Shown here: one piece after another, positions 35,061-45,087 of the stretch
How positions within the stretch are numbered: the first letter of the stretch is position 1
How the letters are laid out: every line of letters begins with the position of its first letter
Source: Coleofasciculus sp040219735
Lineage (GTDB): Bacteria; Cyanobacteriota; Cyanobacteriia; Cyanobacteriales; Coleofasciculaceae
Strand: one strand, 5' to 3'
Length of the DNA stretch: 64,000 nt
Assembly (NCBI GenBank): GCA_040219735.1
Contig: JAVJRX010000134.1
The notes under the pieces: generated by a model
Databases searched by the model: none
Told to the model about the DNA's origin: nothing
Seen by the model: only the letters and a program-made list of their open reading frames with translations
Position numbers and translations under genes: made by a program

Positions 35061-38000
35061 TTATATCGTTATATCTGTAAACCGTGGCAAAGCATTGACT
35101 TACACCTAGCCGTGAAAGAAGCCCTGCGACAGTATCATCAAGACCAAGAATTGACTCAAAAAACAGCACAACTGGATCAAATGAATCAGGGATTAAACCA
35201 AGCCGTATTAATTACCAAACTCCAAGAGAGTGAACATTGCCTCAAACAGCTTCTCGATGCTGTACCTATGGGTATTTTTGTGTCAGAAGCTGATGGGAAA
35301 CTTTACTATGTGAATCAAACTGGTGAGCAAGTTTTCGGTCAAGGAATGGTTGAGTCAATGGCGGCGGATCAATTAATGGAAACCTATCGGGTTTATCAGG
35401 CGGGAACTGATCAATTTTATCCCCCGAATCGCCATCCCTTATGGCAAGCCTTACAAGGGAAACGGGTACGAGTTGATGATATGGAAATCTGTCGCCGCGA
35501 TCGCACCATTCCCCTAGAAGCCTGGGGCGCCCCAATCTATGATCGTCAGGGAAATCTGACTCATGCGATCGCGGCGTTTGCTGATATCTCTCAACGTCAG
35601 CAGGCTGAGCGGGTTTTAGCCGATTATAATCAGAGTTTAGAACAACAAGTTGCGGCACAGACGATTGCTCCGGATAGTCGCGATCGCAAACAAGCCGAAG
35701 CAACCCTGAAAATCCGCGCCCGCCAACAAGCCGCAATTGCTCAATTTGGACAAACTGCATTAGTGGAAACCGATGTCTCTCAGCTAATGGATCAAGCCGT
35801 AACTCTGCTGGCTCAAACCTTGGAGGTAAACTATGCCAAAGTGTTACAACTTTTACCCGATGGGGAGACATTATTCCTAAAAGCTGCGGTAGGCTGGCAA
35901 GGGGAATTAGTTAGTCACGTCACAATTAGCACAGAAGGCTATATTCTACCCCACAATGAACCCGTTATTGTTGAAGATTTACGCACAGAGACTCGTTTTG
36001 GGGGTTCACGCCTGTTGCAGGATCAGGGGATAATTAGCGGTATTAGTGTGATTATCCCCGATCGCGCTCAACCCTTTGGAGTTTTGGGCGTATATACCTC
36101 ACAACCCCGCCAATTTAGTCAGGATGATGTTCACTTTCTCCAAGGAATTGCCTATATCCTAGCAACAGCCATTGATCGCCAACGAGCAGACATCGCCTTA
36201 CGCCAAAGTGAAGCCAGAAATCAAGCGATTATCGATGCGATTCCTGATTTAATGTTTCGGCTCAACGCTGATGGGATGATCACCGATTATATCGCTCCTG
36301 GGGATAGACTAGACTTAATTTACCCAACCTGCGATCGCATTGGCAGCAGCATCCACGACTGTCTGCCATCAGACGTAGCCCAAACCTGTCTGTACCATCT
36401 ACATCAGGCGTTGCTAAGGGAAGAAACCCAAATTTATGAACAGCATCATTGGAGCAATGGTAAGCTGCACTACGAAGAAGTGCGGGTTGTGGTAACTAGG
36501 GACAATGAAGCCCTATTTATTATCCGAGACATTAGTCAACGCAAGCAAGCTGAGGCACAAATTGCCTTTCAAGCCTCTCTACTGGATCAAGTTAGTAACG
36601 CTGTCATTGCCACAGATTTAGCCGGAACCATTATCTACACCAATCAATTTGCCCAGGGTTTATATCAACTCAACCCAGAAACCATACTCGGTCAATCCAT
36701 TCTTGATGTTACCGTACTTCCCCAAGATCAAGCCCTGGCGCAGGAAATTTTAGCGGGTGTTCAAGAAAATGGTTATTGGGAGGGAGAATTCACGGTTAAA
36801 TGCCAAGACGGTAGCACCTTCCCGGTTTATGCCACCAATACCCTAATTCGAGATCACCAAGGAAATCACATCGGCTATGTGGGTGTGAGTACTGATATTA
36901 GCACTCAAAAACAAGCGGAGGAACAACTGCGCCAAAGTAAACATTTTATCGAACAGATTGCGGCGGCTTCACCCTATTGCTTATATATTTATGACCTCAT
37001 CGAAAATCGCAATATCTACAGCAATCAAGAAATTGCCACCATTCTGGGTTATACACCCGCACAAATTCAAGCCATGGGAGAGAATTTTATCTCCAGCCTA
37101 CTGCACCCCGATGACTTCACTATCGTCTCAGAAAAATGGCAAAAGTTAGCGAATGCGGCGGATGGGGAAATTTTCGAGTTAGAGTACCGGATGCAGGATG
37201 CCCAAGGGAAATGGCATACTCTATGGGGGCGGGAGACTGTATTTGCTAGAACTCCAGATGGCACCGTTAAACAGGTGATTGGTACGGCAATTGATATCAC
37301 CGAACGCAAACAAGCAGAAGTTGCATTACGCAACAGTGAGCAACTCTACCGTACCATGGCAAGACATTTCCCCAATGGGGCAATTTTCTTGTTTGATCAT
37401 AATTTGCGTTATTTAGTCGCCGATGGTCAAGGGTTAGGTTCCTCAGGATCAGGATATAGCCGAAATGTATTAGAAGGAAAAACCATTTGGGAGGCTTTAT
37501 CCGACTCAGAATCTGCCTTGGTTGAACCCCTATATCGCAACGCTTTGGCAGGGATAGAACAAACTCTGGAAATACCTTATCACAATTGCATTCATCTGGT
37601 GCAAACTCGGGCAGTGCAAAATGATACTGGAGAAATTATTGCGGGTATGGTTGTCGTGCAGGATATCACAGAACGCAAACAAGCAGAGAAATCCCTGAGA
37701 GAACGGGAAGCGTTTTTACGCAGTATCTACGACGGAATTGAAGCGGCTGTCTTTATCGTTGATGTTCAAGAATTGGGTGAATTTCGCTATGTTAGCATTA
37801 ACCCAGCCCATGAACGGATGTCAGGTCTTCTCTCCTCACAAATAAGCGGTAAGACTCCCCAAGAAGCCTTCATTCCAGAAGTGGCACAGGCGGTGTCTGA
37901 ACGGTATCATGCCTGTGTTGAGGCGGGAGAACAGATTACCTATGAAGAATGTCGGCAGATTCAGGGACAAAAAACCTGGTGGATTACTAATTTAACCCCT

Positions 38001-40703
38001 CTGCGAGACAGCAACTGGCGAATCTATCGACTGATTGGTACTAGCTTTAATATTAGCGATCGCAAACAGGTTGAGAAAACCTTGCAGCTGCAAGCCGCCG
38101 CGATGACAGCCGCTACCGATGGGATTGGGATTTTGAATCAGCAGGGGGAGTATGTCTCTCTTAACCAGGCGCACGCCGAAATCTTTGGCTATGATAACGC
38201 TACCCAACTCCTCGGTCAAAATTGGCAGGCGCTGTACGAGGCTAGCGAATATCAACGACTACTAGAAGATTCTCTATCATTATTGCCTCAGCAGGGATAT
38301 TGTCGCACCGAAGCCCAAGGTTTACGCCGTGACGGTAGCACATTTCCCCATGAAGTCTCGGTCACGTTATTACCCGGAGGAGAAAGAATTTGTATTGTTC
38401 GCGACATTACTGAACGCAAGCAAGCCGAAGCTGCACTACGAGAAAGTCAGCATTTTGTTCAACGTATTGCTGAAGCCTCTCCCAATCTTTTATATATTTT
38501 TGATTTAACTGAACAACGCAATATCTACGCCAACCGGGAAATGGCAGCGTTTTTAGGGTATACTGCAGAACAAATTTACGCCATGGGTGAAAACCTTCTA
38601 CCCACCCTCATCCATCCAGAGGATTTAGCCCGATTACCCGCCTATTTCCAACAAGTTCAAAACGCAGCCGATGGAGAAATCTTTGAAATCGAGTACCGAG
38701 TCAGAGATGCTAATGGAGAATGGCACACGCTTTTGGGTCGAGAAACCCCCTTTGCTAGAACCGCTGACGGTATGGTTACCCAGCTTTTGGGTACCGCCAC
38801 AGACATCACCGAACGCCAACAGATAGAAGCCGCATTACAAGAGAGTGAACAGCGCTATGAGTTAGCGACTCGTGCGGCAAAGGTAGGAGTTTGGGAATGG
38901 AATCTACAGACTAATGAATTTTATATCGACCCCACAATTAAGGCAATTCTCGGTTACACCGAGGCAGAAATTGCCAATGATTTGAACCATTGGACAACCT
39001 ATATTCATCCTGATGATCAGTCGGTTGTCCTCGCCGCCGCCCAATCACATTTAGCGGGAGTTTCTCCAGAGTACCGAGTTGAACATCGAATGCTGCACAA
39101 AGATGGCTCAATTCGTTGGATTATTGTGCGGGGACAAGCCATCCGAGATGCCCAAGGAAAGGGTATCCGTATGGTTGGCACGAATACTGATATCACCGAA
39201 CGCAAATTAGCTGAAATCGCCCTACAAGAGGCAAAAGAAGCCGCCGATGCCGCTAACCGGGCAAAAAGCACATTCCTGGCAAATATGAGTCATGAATTGC
39301 GAAGTCCCCTCAACGCTATTTTGGGGTTTGCTCAACTGATGAGTAATAGTGTCACTCTTCCTCGCCAGTACCAAGACAATCTACGGATTATTCACAATAG
39401 TGGAGAACATTTACTGACACTAATTAACCAGGTTTTAGATTTATCTAAAATTGAGGCGGGACGCATTACCCTGAATGAAACTACATTTAACTTGCATCAT
39501 CTGTTGCGTGAAGTTGAAGATATGTTTCGACTCAAGGCAGATGAAAACGGCTTACAATTGGGTTTTAACTGTGCGGCTGATGTTCCCCACACCATCCAAA
39601 CCGATGAAATTAAGTTACGCCAAGTCTTAATTAATCTCCTGAGTAATGCGATTAAATTTACTTCAGCAGGAAGTGTGGTTGTAAATGTTGCCTCACAAAG
39701 GACAAATGACCGAAGAGAGGTAGAAATATATGAGAACAGTTTAGCCAGAAAAATAACCCTTCATTTTGAAATCAAAGATACCGGATGTGGTATTGATGCT
39801 GATGAATTAGAGAGTATCTTTGAAGCCTTTGTGCAAAGCCAAAGTGGAGTGCAATCCCAGAACGGAACAGGTTTAGGGCTGCCGATTACGCGCAAGTTTA
39901 TTCAACTCATGGGCGGAGAAATCACGGTGGAAAGTCAAGTTAGACTGGGTACAACCTTTACATTTGATATTCAAGCCCAGGTAATCGATGTCACTCCCAG
40001 CACACCCCAAACGACTCCCTGTCGCGTCATTGCCCTTGCACCCAATCAACCCCACTATCGGATTTTGATTGTGGATGATCAAGTGGAAAACCGTCAACTA
40101 TTGATGCAATTGCTTCATCCCTTGGGCTTTGAACTCCAAGAGGCTAGTAACGGTAAAGAGGCGATTGAGATTTGGCATCATTGGCAACCTCATTTAATTT
40201 TAATGGATTTGCGGATGCCGGGAATGGATGGCTACGCTGTTACCCAACAAATCCGACAGTGTAGAGACGTGCCATGGCGCGTCTGTTCCCCAATAATCAT
40301 TGCTCTAAGTGCTAGTGTAATAGAAGAAGAACGGTTAAAAGCGTTAGAGGTGGGTTGCACGGCTTTCATTGCCAAACCGTTTCACGAATCTGATTTATTT
40401 GCAGCCATACGCCAACATCTGAAAGTCAATTTTATTTGTGACGAACCGGAGCAAATTACAGGGCAAACGGAGACAGTTGTCTTAACATCTGATGATTTGG
40501 CTATCCTGCCTATTGATTGGTTAGCATCGTTGCACCAAGCTACCCTTGAGGGAGATTTTGAGCAGATGTTAAGCTTAATTGATCAAATCCAGGCTCAGGA
40601 TAATAATCTAGCCCATACTCTTGCTCACTTGGCTAAGAATTTTCAGTTTGAACGATTACTCGATTTAACCGAACCTTGGTCAACTATAACTGATAAATTA
40701 TGA
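35025..40703 (+). CDS. Multi-PAS hybrid sensor histidine kinase
   Basis: Very large cytosolic hybrid kinase; no membrane segment is seen. The order is: receiver tail (KPWQSIDLHLAVKEAL), PAS1 near residue 75, GAF near 235-390, PAS2-PAS9 from about 395 to 1400, HisKA with SHELRSPLNAILGFAQ near 1420, HATPase (VLINLLSNAIKFT near 1530; KDTGCGI; GTGLGLPITRKF), receiver (RILIVDDQVENRQ near 1678, phospho-Asp in LMDLRMPGMDG near 1727), and a C-terminal helical tail shared with the next gene. PAS4 and PAS8 are close duplicates. An in-frame palindrome at 40261-40287 adds CRDVPWRVC inside the receiver after its third helix. The real start is uncertain: the first codons are receiver remnant, and an ATG near 35181 is an alternative. 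Confidence 0.85.
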   Translation: MGGSSYGINSVDLYRYICKPWQSIDLHLAVKEALRQYHQDQELTQKTAQLDQMNQGLNQAVLITKLQESEHCLKQLLDAVPMGIFVSEADGKLYYVNQTGEQVFGQGMVESMAADQLMETYRVYQAGTDQFYPPNRHPLWQALQGKRVRVDDMEICRRDRTIPLEAWGAPIYDRQGNLTHAIAAFADISQRQQAERVLADYNQSLEQQVAAQTIAPDSRDRKQAEATLKIRARQQAAIAQFGQTALVETDVSQLMDQAVTLLAQTLEVNYAKVLQLLPDGETLFLKAAVGWQGELVSHVTISTEGYILPHNEPVIVEDLRTETRFGGSRLLQDQGIISGISVIIPDRAQPFGVLGVYTSQPRQFSQDDVHFLQGIAYILATAIDRQRADIALRQSEARNQAIIDAIPDLMFRLNADGMITDYIAPGDRLDLIYPTCDRIGSSIHDCLPSDVAQTCLYHLHQALLREETQIYEQHHWSNGKLHYEEVRVVVTRDNEALFIIRDISQRKQAEAQIAFQASLLDQVSNAVIATDLAGTIIYTNQFAQGLYQLNPETILGQSILDVTVLPQDQALAQEILAGVQENGYWEGEFTVKCQDGSTFPVYATNTLIRDHQGNHIGYVGVSTDISTQKQAEEQLRQSKHFIEQIAAASPYCLYIYDLIENRNIYSNQEIATILGYTPAQIQAMGENFISSLLHPDDFTIVSEKWQKLANAADGEIFELEYRMQDAQGKWHTLWGRETVFARTPDGTVKQVIGTAIDITERKQAEVALRNSEQLYRTMARHFPNGAIFLFDHNLRYLVADGQGLGSSGSGYSRNVLEGKTIWEALSDSESALVEPLYRNALAGIEQTLEIPYHNCIHLVQTRAVQNDTGEIIAGMVVVQDITERKQAEKSLREREAFLRSIYDGIEAAVFIVDVQELGEFRYVSINPAHERMSGLLSSQISGKTPQEAFIPEVAQAVSERYHACVEAGEQITYEECRQIQGQKTWWITNLTPLRDSNWRIYRLIGTSFNISDRKQVEKTLQLQAAAMTAATDGIGILNQQGEYVSLNQAHAEIFGYDNATQLLGQNWQALYEASEYQRLLEDSLSLLPQQGYCRTEAQGLRRDGSTFPHEVSVTLLPGGERICIVRDITERKQAEAALRESQHFVQRIAEASPNLLYIFDLTEQRNIYANREMAAFLGYTAEQIYAMGENLLPTLIHPEDLARLPAYFQQVQNAADGEIFEIEYRVRDANGEWHTLLGRETPFARTADGMVTQLLGTATDITERQQIEAALQESEQRYELATRAAKVGVWEWNLQTNEFYIDPTIKAILGYTEAEIANDLNHWTTYIHPDDQSVVLAAAQSHLAGVSPEYRVEHRMLHKDGSIRWIIVRGQAIRDAQGKGIRMVGTNTDITERKLAEIALQEAKEAADAANRAKSTFLANMSHELRSPLNAILGFAQLMSNSVTLPRQYQDNLRIIHNSGEHLLTLINQVLDLSKIEAGRITLNETTFNLHHLLREVEDMFRLKADENGLQLGFNCAADVPHTIQTDEIKLRQVLINLLSNAIKFTSAGSVVVNVASQRTNDRREVEIYENSLARKITLHFEIKDTGCGIDADELESIFEAFVQSQSGVQSQNGTGLGLPITRKFIQLMGGEITVESQVRLGTTFTFDIQAQVIDVTPSTPQTTPCRVIALAPNQPHYRILIVDDQVENRQLLMQLLHPLGFELQEASNGKEAIEIWHHWQPHLILMDLRMPGMDGYAVTQQIRQCRDVPWRVCSPIIIALSASVIEEERLKALEVGCTAFIAKPFHESDLFAAIRQHLKVNFICDEPEQITGQTETVVLTSDDLAILPIDWLASLHQATLEGDFEQMLSLIDQIQAQDNNLAHTLAHLAKNFQFERLLDLTEPWSTITDKL
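40261..40287. repeat. GTAGAGACG palindrome inside the hybrid kinase receiver
   Basis: gtagagacgtgccatggcgcgtctg, an imperfect palindrome with one mismatched pair and a decayed right end. It is read in the same phase as the copy in the NACHT gene (both give C-R-D-V). Confidence 0.75.
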
Positions 40704-40789
40704 GTTAATGGAAAGGGAAGGGAAAAAGGAAAAGCTTTAAGCAAAAAAGATCCTTATTCCCTGAATCCTTACCCCTCAATAAAAAATAA

Positions 40790-42307
40790 ATGCAAAAAAT
40801 GTCATCCAGCAGTCCCCTTTTAGAACAACTATCGCAATCACGAGCTATTGATTGTAATCCCCTGATAGTTACTCCCCAGACGCGGGTAACAGACGTTATT
40901 AATTGGCTCAATGAACGTCAGATTAGTTATGCCTTAGTCGTCAAACGGAAACGGTTAGTGGGTATTTTCACAGAACGGGATTTTGTCCGCATCGCTGCCC
41001 AGCAGATACCCCTGGAAAACCTAAGGATTCAAGCCGTGATGACTCCTGATCCGGTTACCGTTTCCCTTGACCAAGATCAAGGCGTTTTTTCGATTATTTC
41101 CCTGCTACGCCAGCATCATATTCGTCATTTGCCTGTAATCGATCAAGAGAGCAAAATTATTGGAGTAATTACGCCTAAAACCATTCGAGAGGTTGTTCAA
41201 CCCACTGACTTATTGAAGTTCAAACAAGTGGGGGATGCAATGAATTCTCAGGTGATTCAGAATTCTGCCACAGCGTCATTACTAGAAATTACCCAGCAAA
41301 TGGTTACCCATCATAAAAGCTGCATCGTGATTACGGAAACTCAAAACGAAGCGGATATTGTTCCCGTGGGAATTATTACAGAACGGGATATTATTCAGTT
41401 TAAAAATAGGGGGATTGATTTCGCTAATACTCCCGCGAAAACAGTGATGAGTAATCCCCTAATTCCGATTAAAGTTAGTGATTCAATGATGCTGGCAAAT
41501 GAAATAATGAAATGCCACAAAATCCGCCGTTTAGTGGTTGTAGATGAAGCCGGAAGACTAGCAGGAATCATCACCCAAAGTACAATCATAGAAGCGCTAA
41601 ACCCCATAGAACTGTATGCTACAATTGAACTTCTGCGTAAACAAGTGGATGAGCGAACCCAGGAGTTAAGTCAACTCAATGAGAAATTGCAGCAAAAACT
41701 CTGCCAATATGGCAAGTTAGAAGCACAACTGCAACAAGCCAAAGACGAAGCCGCCGCCGCTAACCAAGTTAAACGTGCCTTCTTAGCCAATTTAAACCAT
41801 GAATTTAGAACACCACTCCACGCGATTCTCGGTTTTTCTCAACTGATGCACCGTTCAAAATCCCTCTCCCCCGAAGATCAGAAAAATTTAGGTATCATCT
41901 CTAGTGCTGGTAAGCATTTGCTCGAACTGCTGGAAAACTTGTTGGAATTAACCAAAACTCAGTCCACTCACATTCCGTACAATGAAGTTAATTTTGAGCT
42001 GTCTGAGGTGCTACCCAAGGTGCCAGCCTCCCCGGTAACCATTACCTTGACGCCAAAGGATATGGCTGATTTACCCAGGGATTGGCAAACCTCGTTCCAT
42101 CAAGCCACAATTGAAGGAGATTTTGATGTGATGCTGAGCCTCATCGAGGAAATTCGCGATCGCGATGAGTTCTTAGCCAATTCTCTCTCTACTTTAGCTC
42201 ATGAATTTCAGTTTGAACGGCTATTAGCTTTGACCAAATCAACTACTGATGAACACGATGACTCTGGAGTCAATTCCTTTGTACAAAGGGACAATACTAG
42301 CGATTGA
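40790..42307 (+). CDS. CBS-domain protein with HisKA domain but no ATPase domain
   Basis: Residues about 15-275 hold four CBS motifs in two pairs (LVGIFTERDFVRIA, IIGVITPKTIREV, PVGIITERDIIQF, LAGIITQSTIIEAL), which usually bind adenine nucleotides. A coiled coil (ERTQELSQLNEKLQQKL) leads to HisKA with NLNHEFRTPLHAILGFSQLM near residue 335, so the phospho-acceptor His is present. No N, G1 or G2 box follows. Instead residues about 425-490 form the same helical tail as the end of the upstream kinase (LPRDWQTSFHQATIEGDFD). It may be phosphorylated in trans, or be a degenerate kinase. The 3' end overlaps the next gene by 59 bases, indicating translational coupling. Confidence 0.85.
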   Translation: MQKMSSSSPLLEQLSQSRAIDCNPLIVTPQTRVTDVINWLNERQISYALVVKRKRLVGIFTERDFVRIAAQQIPLENLRIQAVMTPDPVTVSLDQDQGVFSIISLLRQHHIRHLPVIDQESKIIGVITPKTIREVVQPTDLLKFKQVGDAMNSQVIQNSATASLLEITQQMVTHHKSCIVITETQNEADIVPVGIITERDIIQFKNRGIDFANTPAKTVMSNPLIPIKVSDSMMLANEIMKCHKIRRLVVVDEAGRLAGIITQSTIIEALNPIELYATIELLRKQVDERTQELSQLNEKLQQKLCQYGKLEAQLQQAKDEAAAANQVKRAFLANLNHEFRTPLHAILGFSQLMHRSKSLSPEDQKNLGIISSAGKHLLELLENLLELTKTQSTHIPYNEVNFELSEVLPKVPASPVTITLTPKDMADLPRDWQTSFHQATIEGDFDVMLSLIEEIRDRDEFLANSLSTLAHEFQFERLLALTKSTTDEHDDSGVNSFVQRDNTSD

Positions 42308-44843
42308 TGATACCCCGGATAATTTGCACCTGTTAACCGAGATGTTAACCGAGCAAGGGTACAAAATCAGGATTATACCCAATGGTAAACTGGCACTGAG
42401 ATCTATTGCGAACAGTCCCCCCGATTTAATTTTACTGGATATTGTCATGCCAGACATGGACGGCTATCAAGTTTGTCAACAGTTGAAAGCCTCTGTGATC
42501 ACCCAGAACATTCCGGTAATTTTTTTAAGTGGTTTGAATGAAACCTTTGATAAGGTGAAAGCCTTTGAAGTCGGTGGCGTCGATTACATTACTAAACCGT
42601 TTCAAGTGCAAGAAGTATTAGCCCGGGTTGAGAATCAATTACGCCTACAACGGTTACAACAGCAGCTAGCCCAACAAAATATCCAACTGCAACAAGAAAT
42701 TCAGGAACGCCACCATGCAGAAATTGCTCTGAGTGAGAGTGAAAAAAAATATCGTCATCTGGTTGAAGCGTCACAAGACTTGATTTGGTCGGTTGATCGG
42801 TATGGGTCTTACACCTTTGTTAATCCGATTGTACAACACCTTTATGGCTATTCTCCAGAGGAAATGCTGGGACGTTCGTTTACCGATTTCCTGTCACCGG
42901 AACGCCTGGAACCGGATGTTAATCTTTTTAAGTGTTTACTTCAGGGACAGTCGGTGTTCCAATATGAAACCACCCATCTAACCAAAGCCGGGGAACCCAT
43001 TCAATTATTGCTCAACGCGATCGCAGTGGTTGATGACCAAGGTCAAGTTGTCGGTGTAACGGGTACAGCCAGTGACATCACAGAACGTCAAAAAGCACAA
43101 GAAGCATTACGCTTAAGCGAAATCCGGTATCGAGAACTGGTAGAATTTCAGAAACAAGTCCTCGTCTGTCGCTGGAAACCGGATACCACCCTCACCTTTG
43201 TCAACCAGTCTTACTGTCGTTTTTTTGGCAAGTCTCCGGCTGAACTGATTGGCACAAAATATTTAGAATTACTGCCTGATTCTATTCAAGACCAGATCAG
43301 GGATTTTGTCAAATTGCTAGTCAACCATGAATGTCCAGAAACCTCCGAACATATCATGATCTCTGATCAGGGAGAACTCCATTGGTTTAAGTGGACTGAT
43401 CAACCGATTCTGGATGAACAAGGACATATTTTAGAAATTCAATCCTTTGGTATTGATATTACCACGCGCAAGCAGGCGGAAGAAAAACTGCGCCTCTCGG
43501 AAGAAAATCTAGCTCAAGCTCAACGAATTGCCCACATTGGCAATTGGGAATTTGATGTTCTCACCAGTCAAATTATCTGGTCAGCCGAACTGTTTCGCAT
43601 TTTTGGTCTGGAACCCAATCAAACAGAACCCACCTATCAACAACTCCTTGACTTTATTCATCCCAATGATCGTTCCCAATTTGAAGAAACCATCAAGCAA
43701 TCCATTGAGCAAGGACTCTGCTACGAATTAGAGTTTCAGATTTTACCGAGAAATCGGACGACAGTTCGACATCTTGAGGTGAGAATTGAACCCATTTTTG
43801 ATCAGCACTATCGGATAATTAAACTCTTCGGAACGGCTTTAGATATCACCCAGCGCCAAAAAGCTGAAACCGCTTTGCGACAATCTGAAGCACGAGAACG
43901 AGAAAGAGCCCATCAACTCCAACGCACTCTCGAAGAATTAAAACGCACCCAATCCCAGCTTGTGCAAACGGCAAAAATGTCGAGTCTGGGGCAAATGATC
44001 GCGGGAATTGCTCACGAAATTAATAATCCAGTTTCTTTTATTTTTGGCAATATCACTATTGGTCGTCAATACTTTAATGATTTGATTCAGCTAATTAATC
44101 TTTATCAAGAAACTTATCCCAATCCCCCGGCAACCGTTCAAGAGATAGCAGAAGCCATTGACTTACAGTTTGTCAAAAAAGATTGGCATAAACTGCTTAA
44201 CTCTATCCAAGAGGGGGCGGAGCGGATTCATCAGATTATTCTTTCCCTGAGAAACTTTTCTCGACTCGATGAAGCTGAACTGAAGTCGGTGGATATTCAT
44301 CAAGGGATAGAAAGCACGCTGTTTATTTTACAGCATCGACTCAAAAAGCCCGGAAATCGACAGGAAATTCAGGTAATTAAAGAGTATGGTCAACTGCCCC
44401 AAGTAACCTGTTATGCGAATCAATTGAATCAGGTGTTTATGAATATACTGGCTAATGCTATCGACGCCATAGATAGTCACTCGTCACCGGGGGTGATTAC
44501 AATCAGCACCGAAGTAGCTGGTGCTAACCGACAACGACCCCCGAAAAATGGAAGCCAGCAGACCGATATTTTGAAGATCCGCATTACTGACAACGGAATT
44601 GGCATCTCTGAGGAAGTGCAACCGCAAATTTTTGATCCGTTTTTTACGACAAAACCTGTAGGCAGTGGTACGGGTTTGGGCTTATCCATTAGCTATCAAA
44701 TTATCGTTGAGAAACACCAGGGGCAACTCTCTTGTTTGTCTACTCCAGGGGAAGGAACAACGTTTATGATCGAGATTCCGCTTAAACCGCGATCGCAACA
44801 GCCAAGAGAAATCTGTTTAAATGACATGGATCTGGCGAAGTAA
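42249..44843 (+). CDS. Response regulator-PAS3-histidine kinase
   Basis: 864-residue hybrid. The N-terminal receiver (ILAIDDTPDNLHLL; phospho-Asp in LILLDIVMPDMDG near 75; K in YITKPFQ near 118) precedes three PAS domains at about 165-285, 290-410 and 415-540. HisKA has GQMIAGIAHEINNPV near residue 580. HATPase has NILANAIDAI near 730, ITDNGIGI near 780 and GTGLGLSISYQI near 806. It lacks membrane segments. The start ATG at 42249 lies inside the preceding gene; ATG 42258 is an alternative. With the two previous genes it forms a likely phosphorelay operon in which this protein could provide kinase activity to the CBS-HisKA protein. Confidence 0.9.
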   Translation: MNTMTLESIPLYKGTILAIDDTPDNLHLLTEMLTEQGYKIRIIPNGKLALRSIANSPPDLILLDIVMPDMDGYQVCQQLKASVITQNIPVIFLSGLNETFDKVKAFEVGGVDYITKPFQVQEVLARVENQLRLQRLQQQLAQQNIQLQQEIQERHHAEIALSESEKKYRHLVEASQDLIWSVDRYGSYTFVNPIVQHLYGYSPEEMLGRSFTDFLSPERLEPDVNLFKCLLQGQSVFQYETTHLTKAGEPIQLLLNAIAVVDDQGQVVGVTGTASDITERQKAQEALRLSEIRYRELVEFQKQVLVCRWKPDTTLTFVNQSYCRFFGKSPAELIGTKYLELLPDSIQDQIRDFVKLLVNHECPETSEHIMISDQGELHWFKWTDQPILDEQGHILEIQSFGIDITTRKQAEEKLRLSEENLAQAQRIAHIGNWEFDVLTSQIIWSAELFRIFGLEPNQTEPTYQQLLDFIHPNDRSQFEETIKQSIEQGLCYELEFQILPRNRTTVRHLEVRIEPIFDQHYRIIKLFGTALDITQRQKAETALRQSEARERERAHQLQRTLEELKRTQSQLVQTAKMSSLGQMIAGIAHEINNPVSFIFGNITIGRQYFNDLIQLINLYQETYPNPPATVQEIAEAIDLQFVKKDWHKLLNSIQEGAERIHQIILSLRNFSRLDEAELKSVDIHQGIESTLFILQHRLKKPGNRQEIQVIKEYGQLPQVTCYANQLNQVFMNILANAIDAIDSHSSPGVITISTEVAGANRQRPPKNGSQQTDILKIRITDNGIGISEEVQPQIFDPFFTTKPVGSGTGLGLSISYQIIVEKHQGQLSCLSTPGEGTTFMIEIPLKPRSQQPREICLNDMDLAK

Positions 44844-45087
44844 ATTAGCTAAGGTTTGGGGTGTTCAGGTATCTATCTGTAGGTTGAAGAATTTCTTGCA
44901 TCTAACGAGCTAAGCTAATAGAAGCTTAAACCAATAATTAAGCCGTCTATTCAGGATTCACTCCCCTTTTAATTAAAAATCAGGATGAGGGAGTTCAGAG
45001 AAAACTTCACCGTTCTCACCTGAGTTAATTCACTTAATTCGCTGATTGAATTAGTCGTATAGAATTTGTTGACAATTTGGGATAATT

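Noticed and set aside
39690..39770. Heptamer-derived insertion in the kinase ATPase domain (caaaggacaaatgacc)
   Set aside because: The extra residues between strands could be natural loop variation; the repeat similarity is too short to support insertion.
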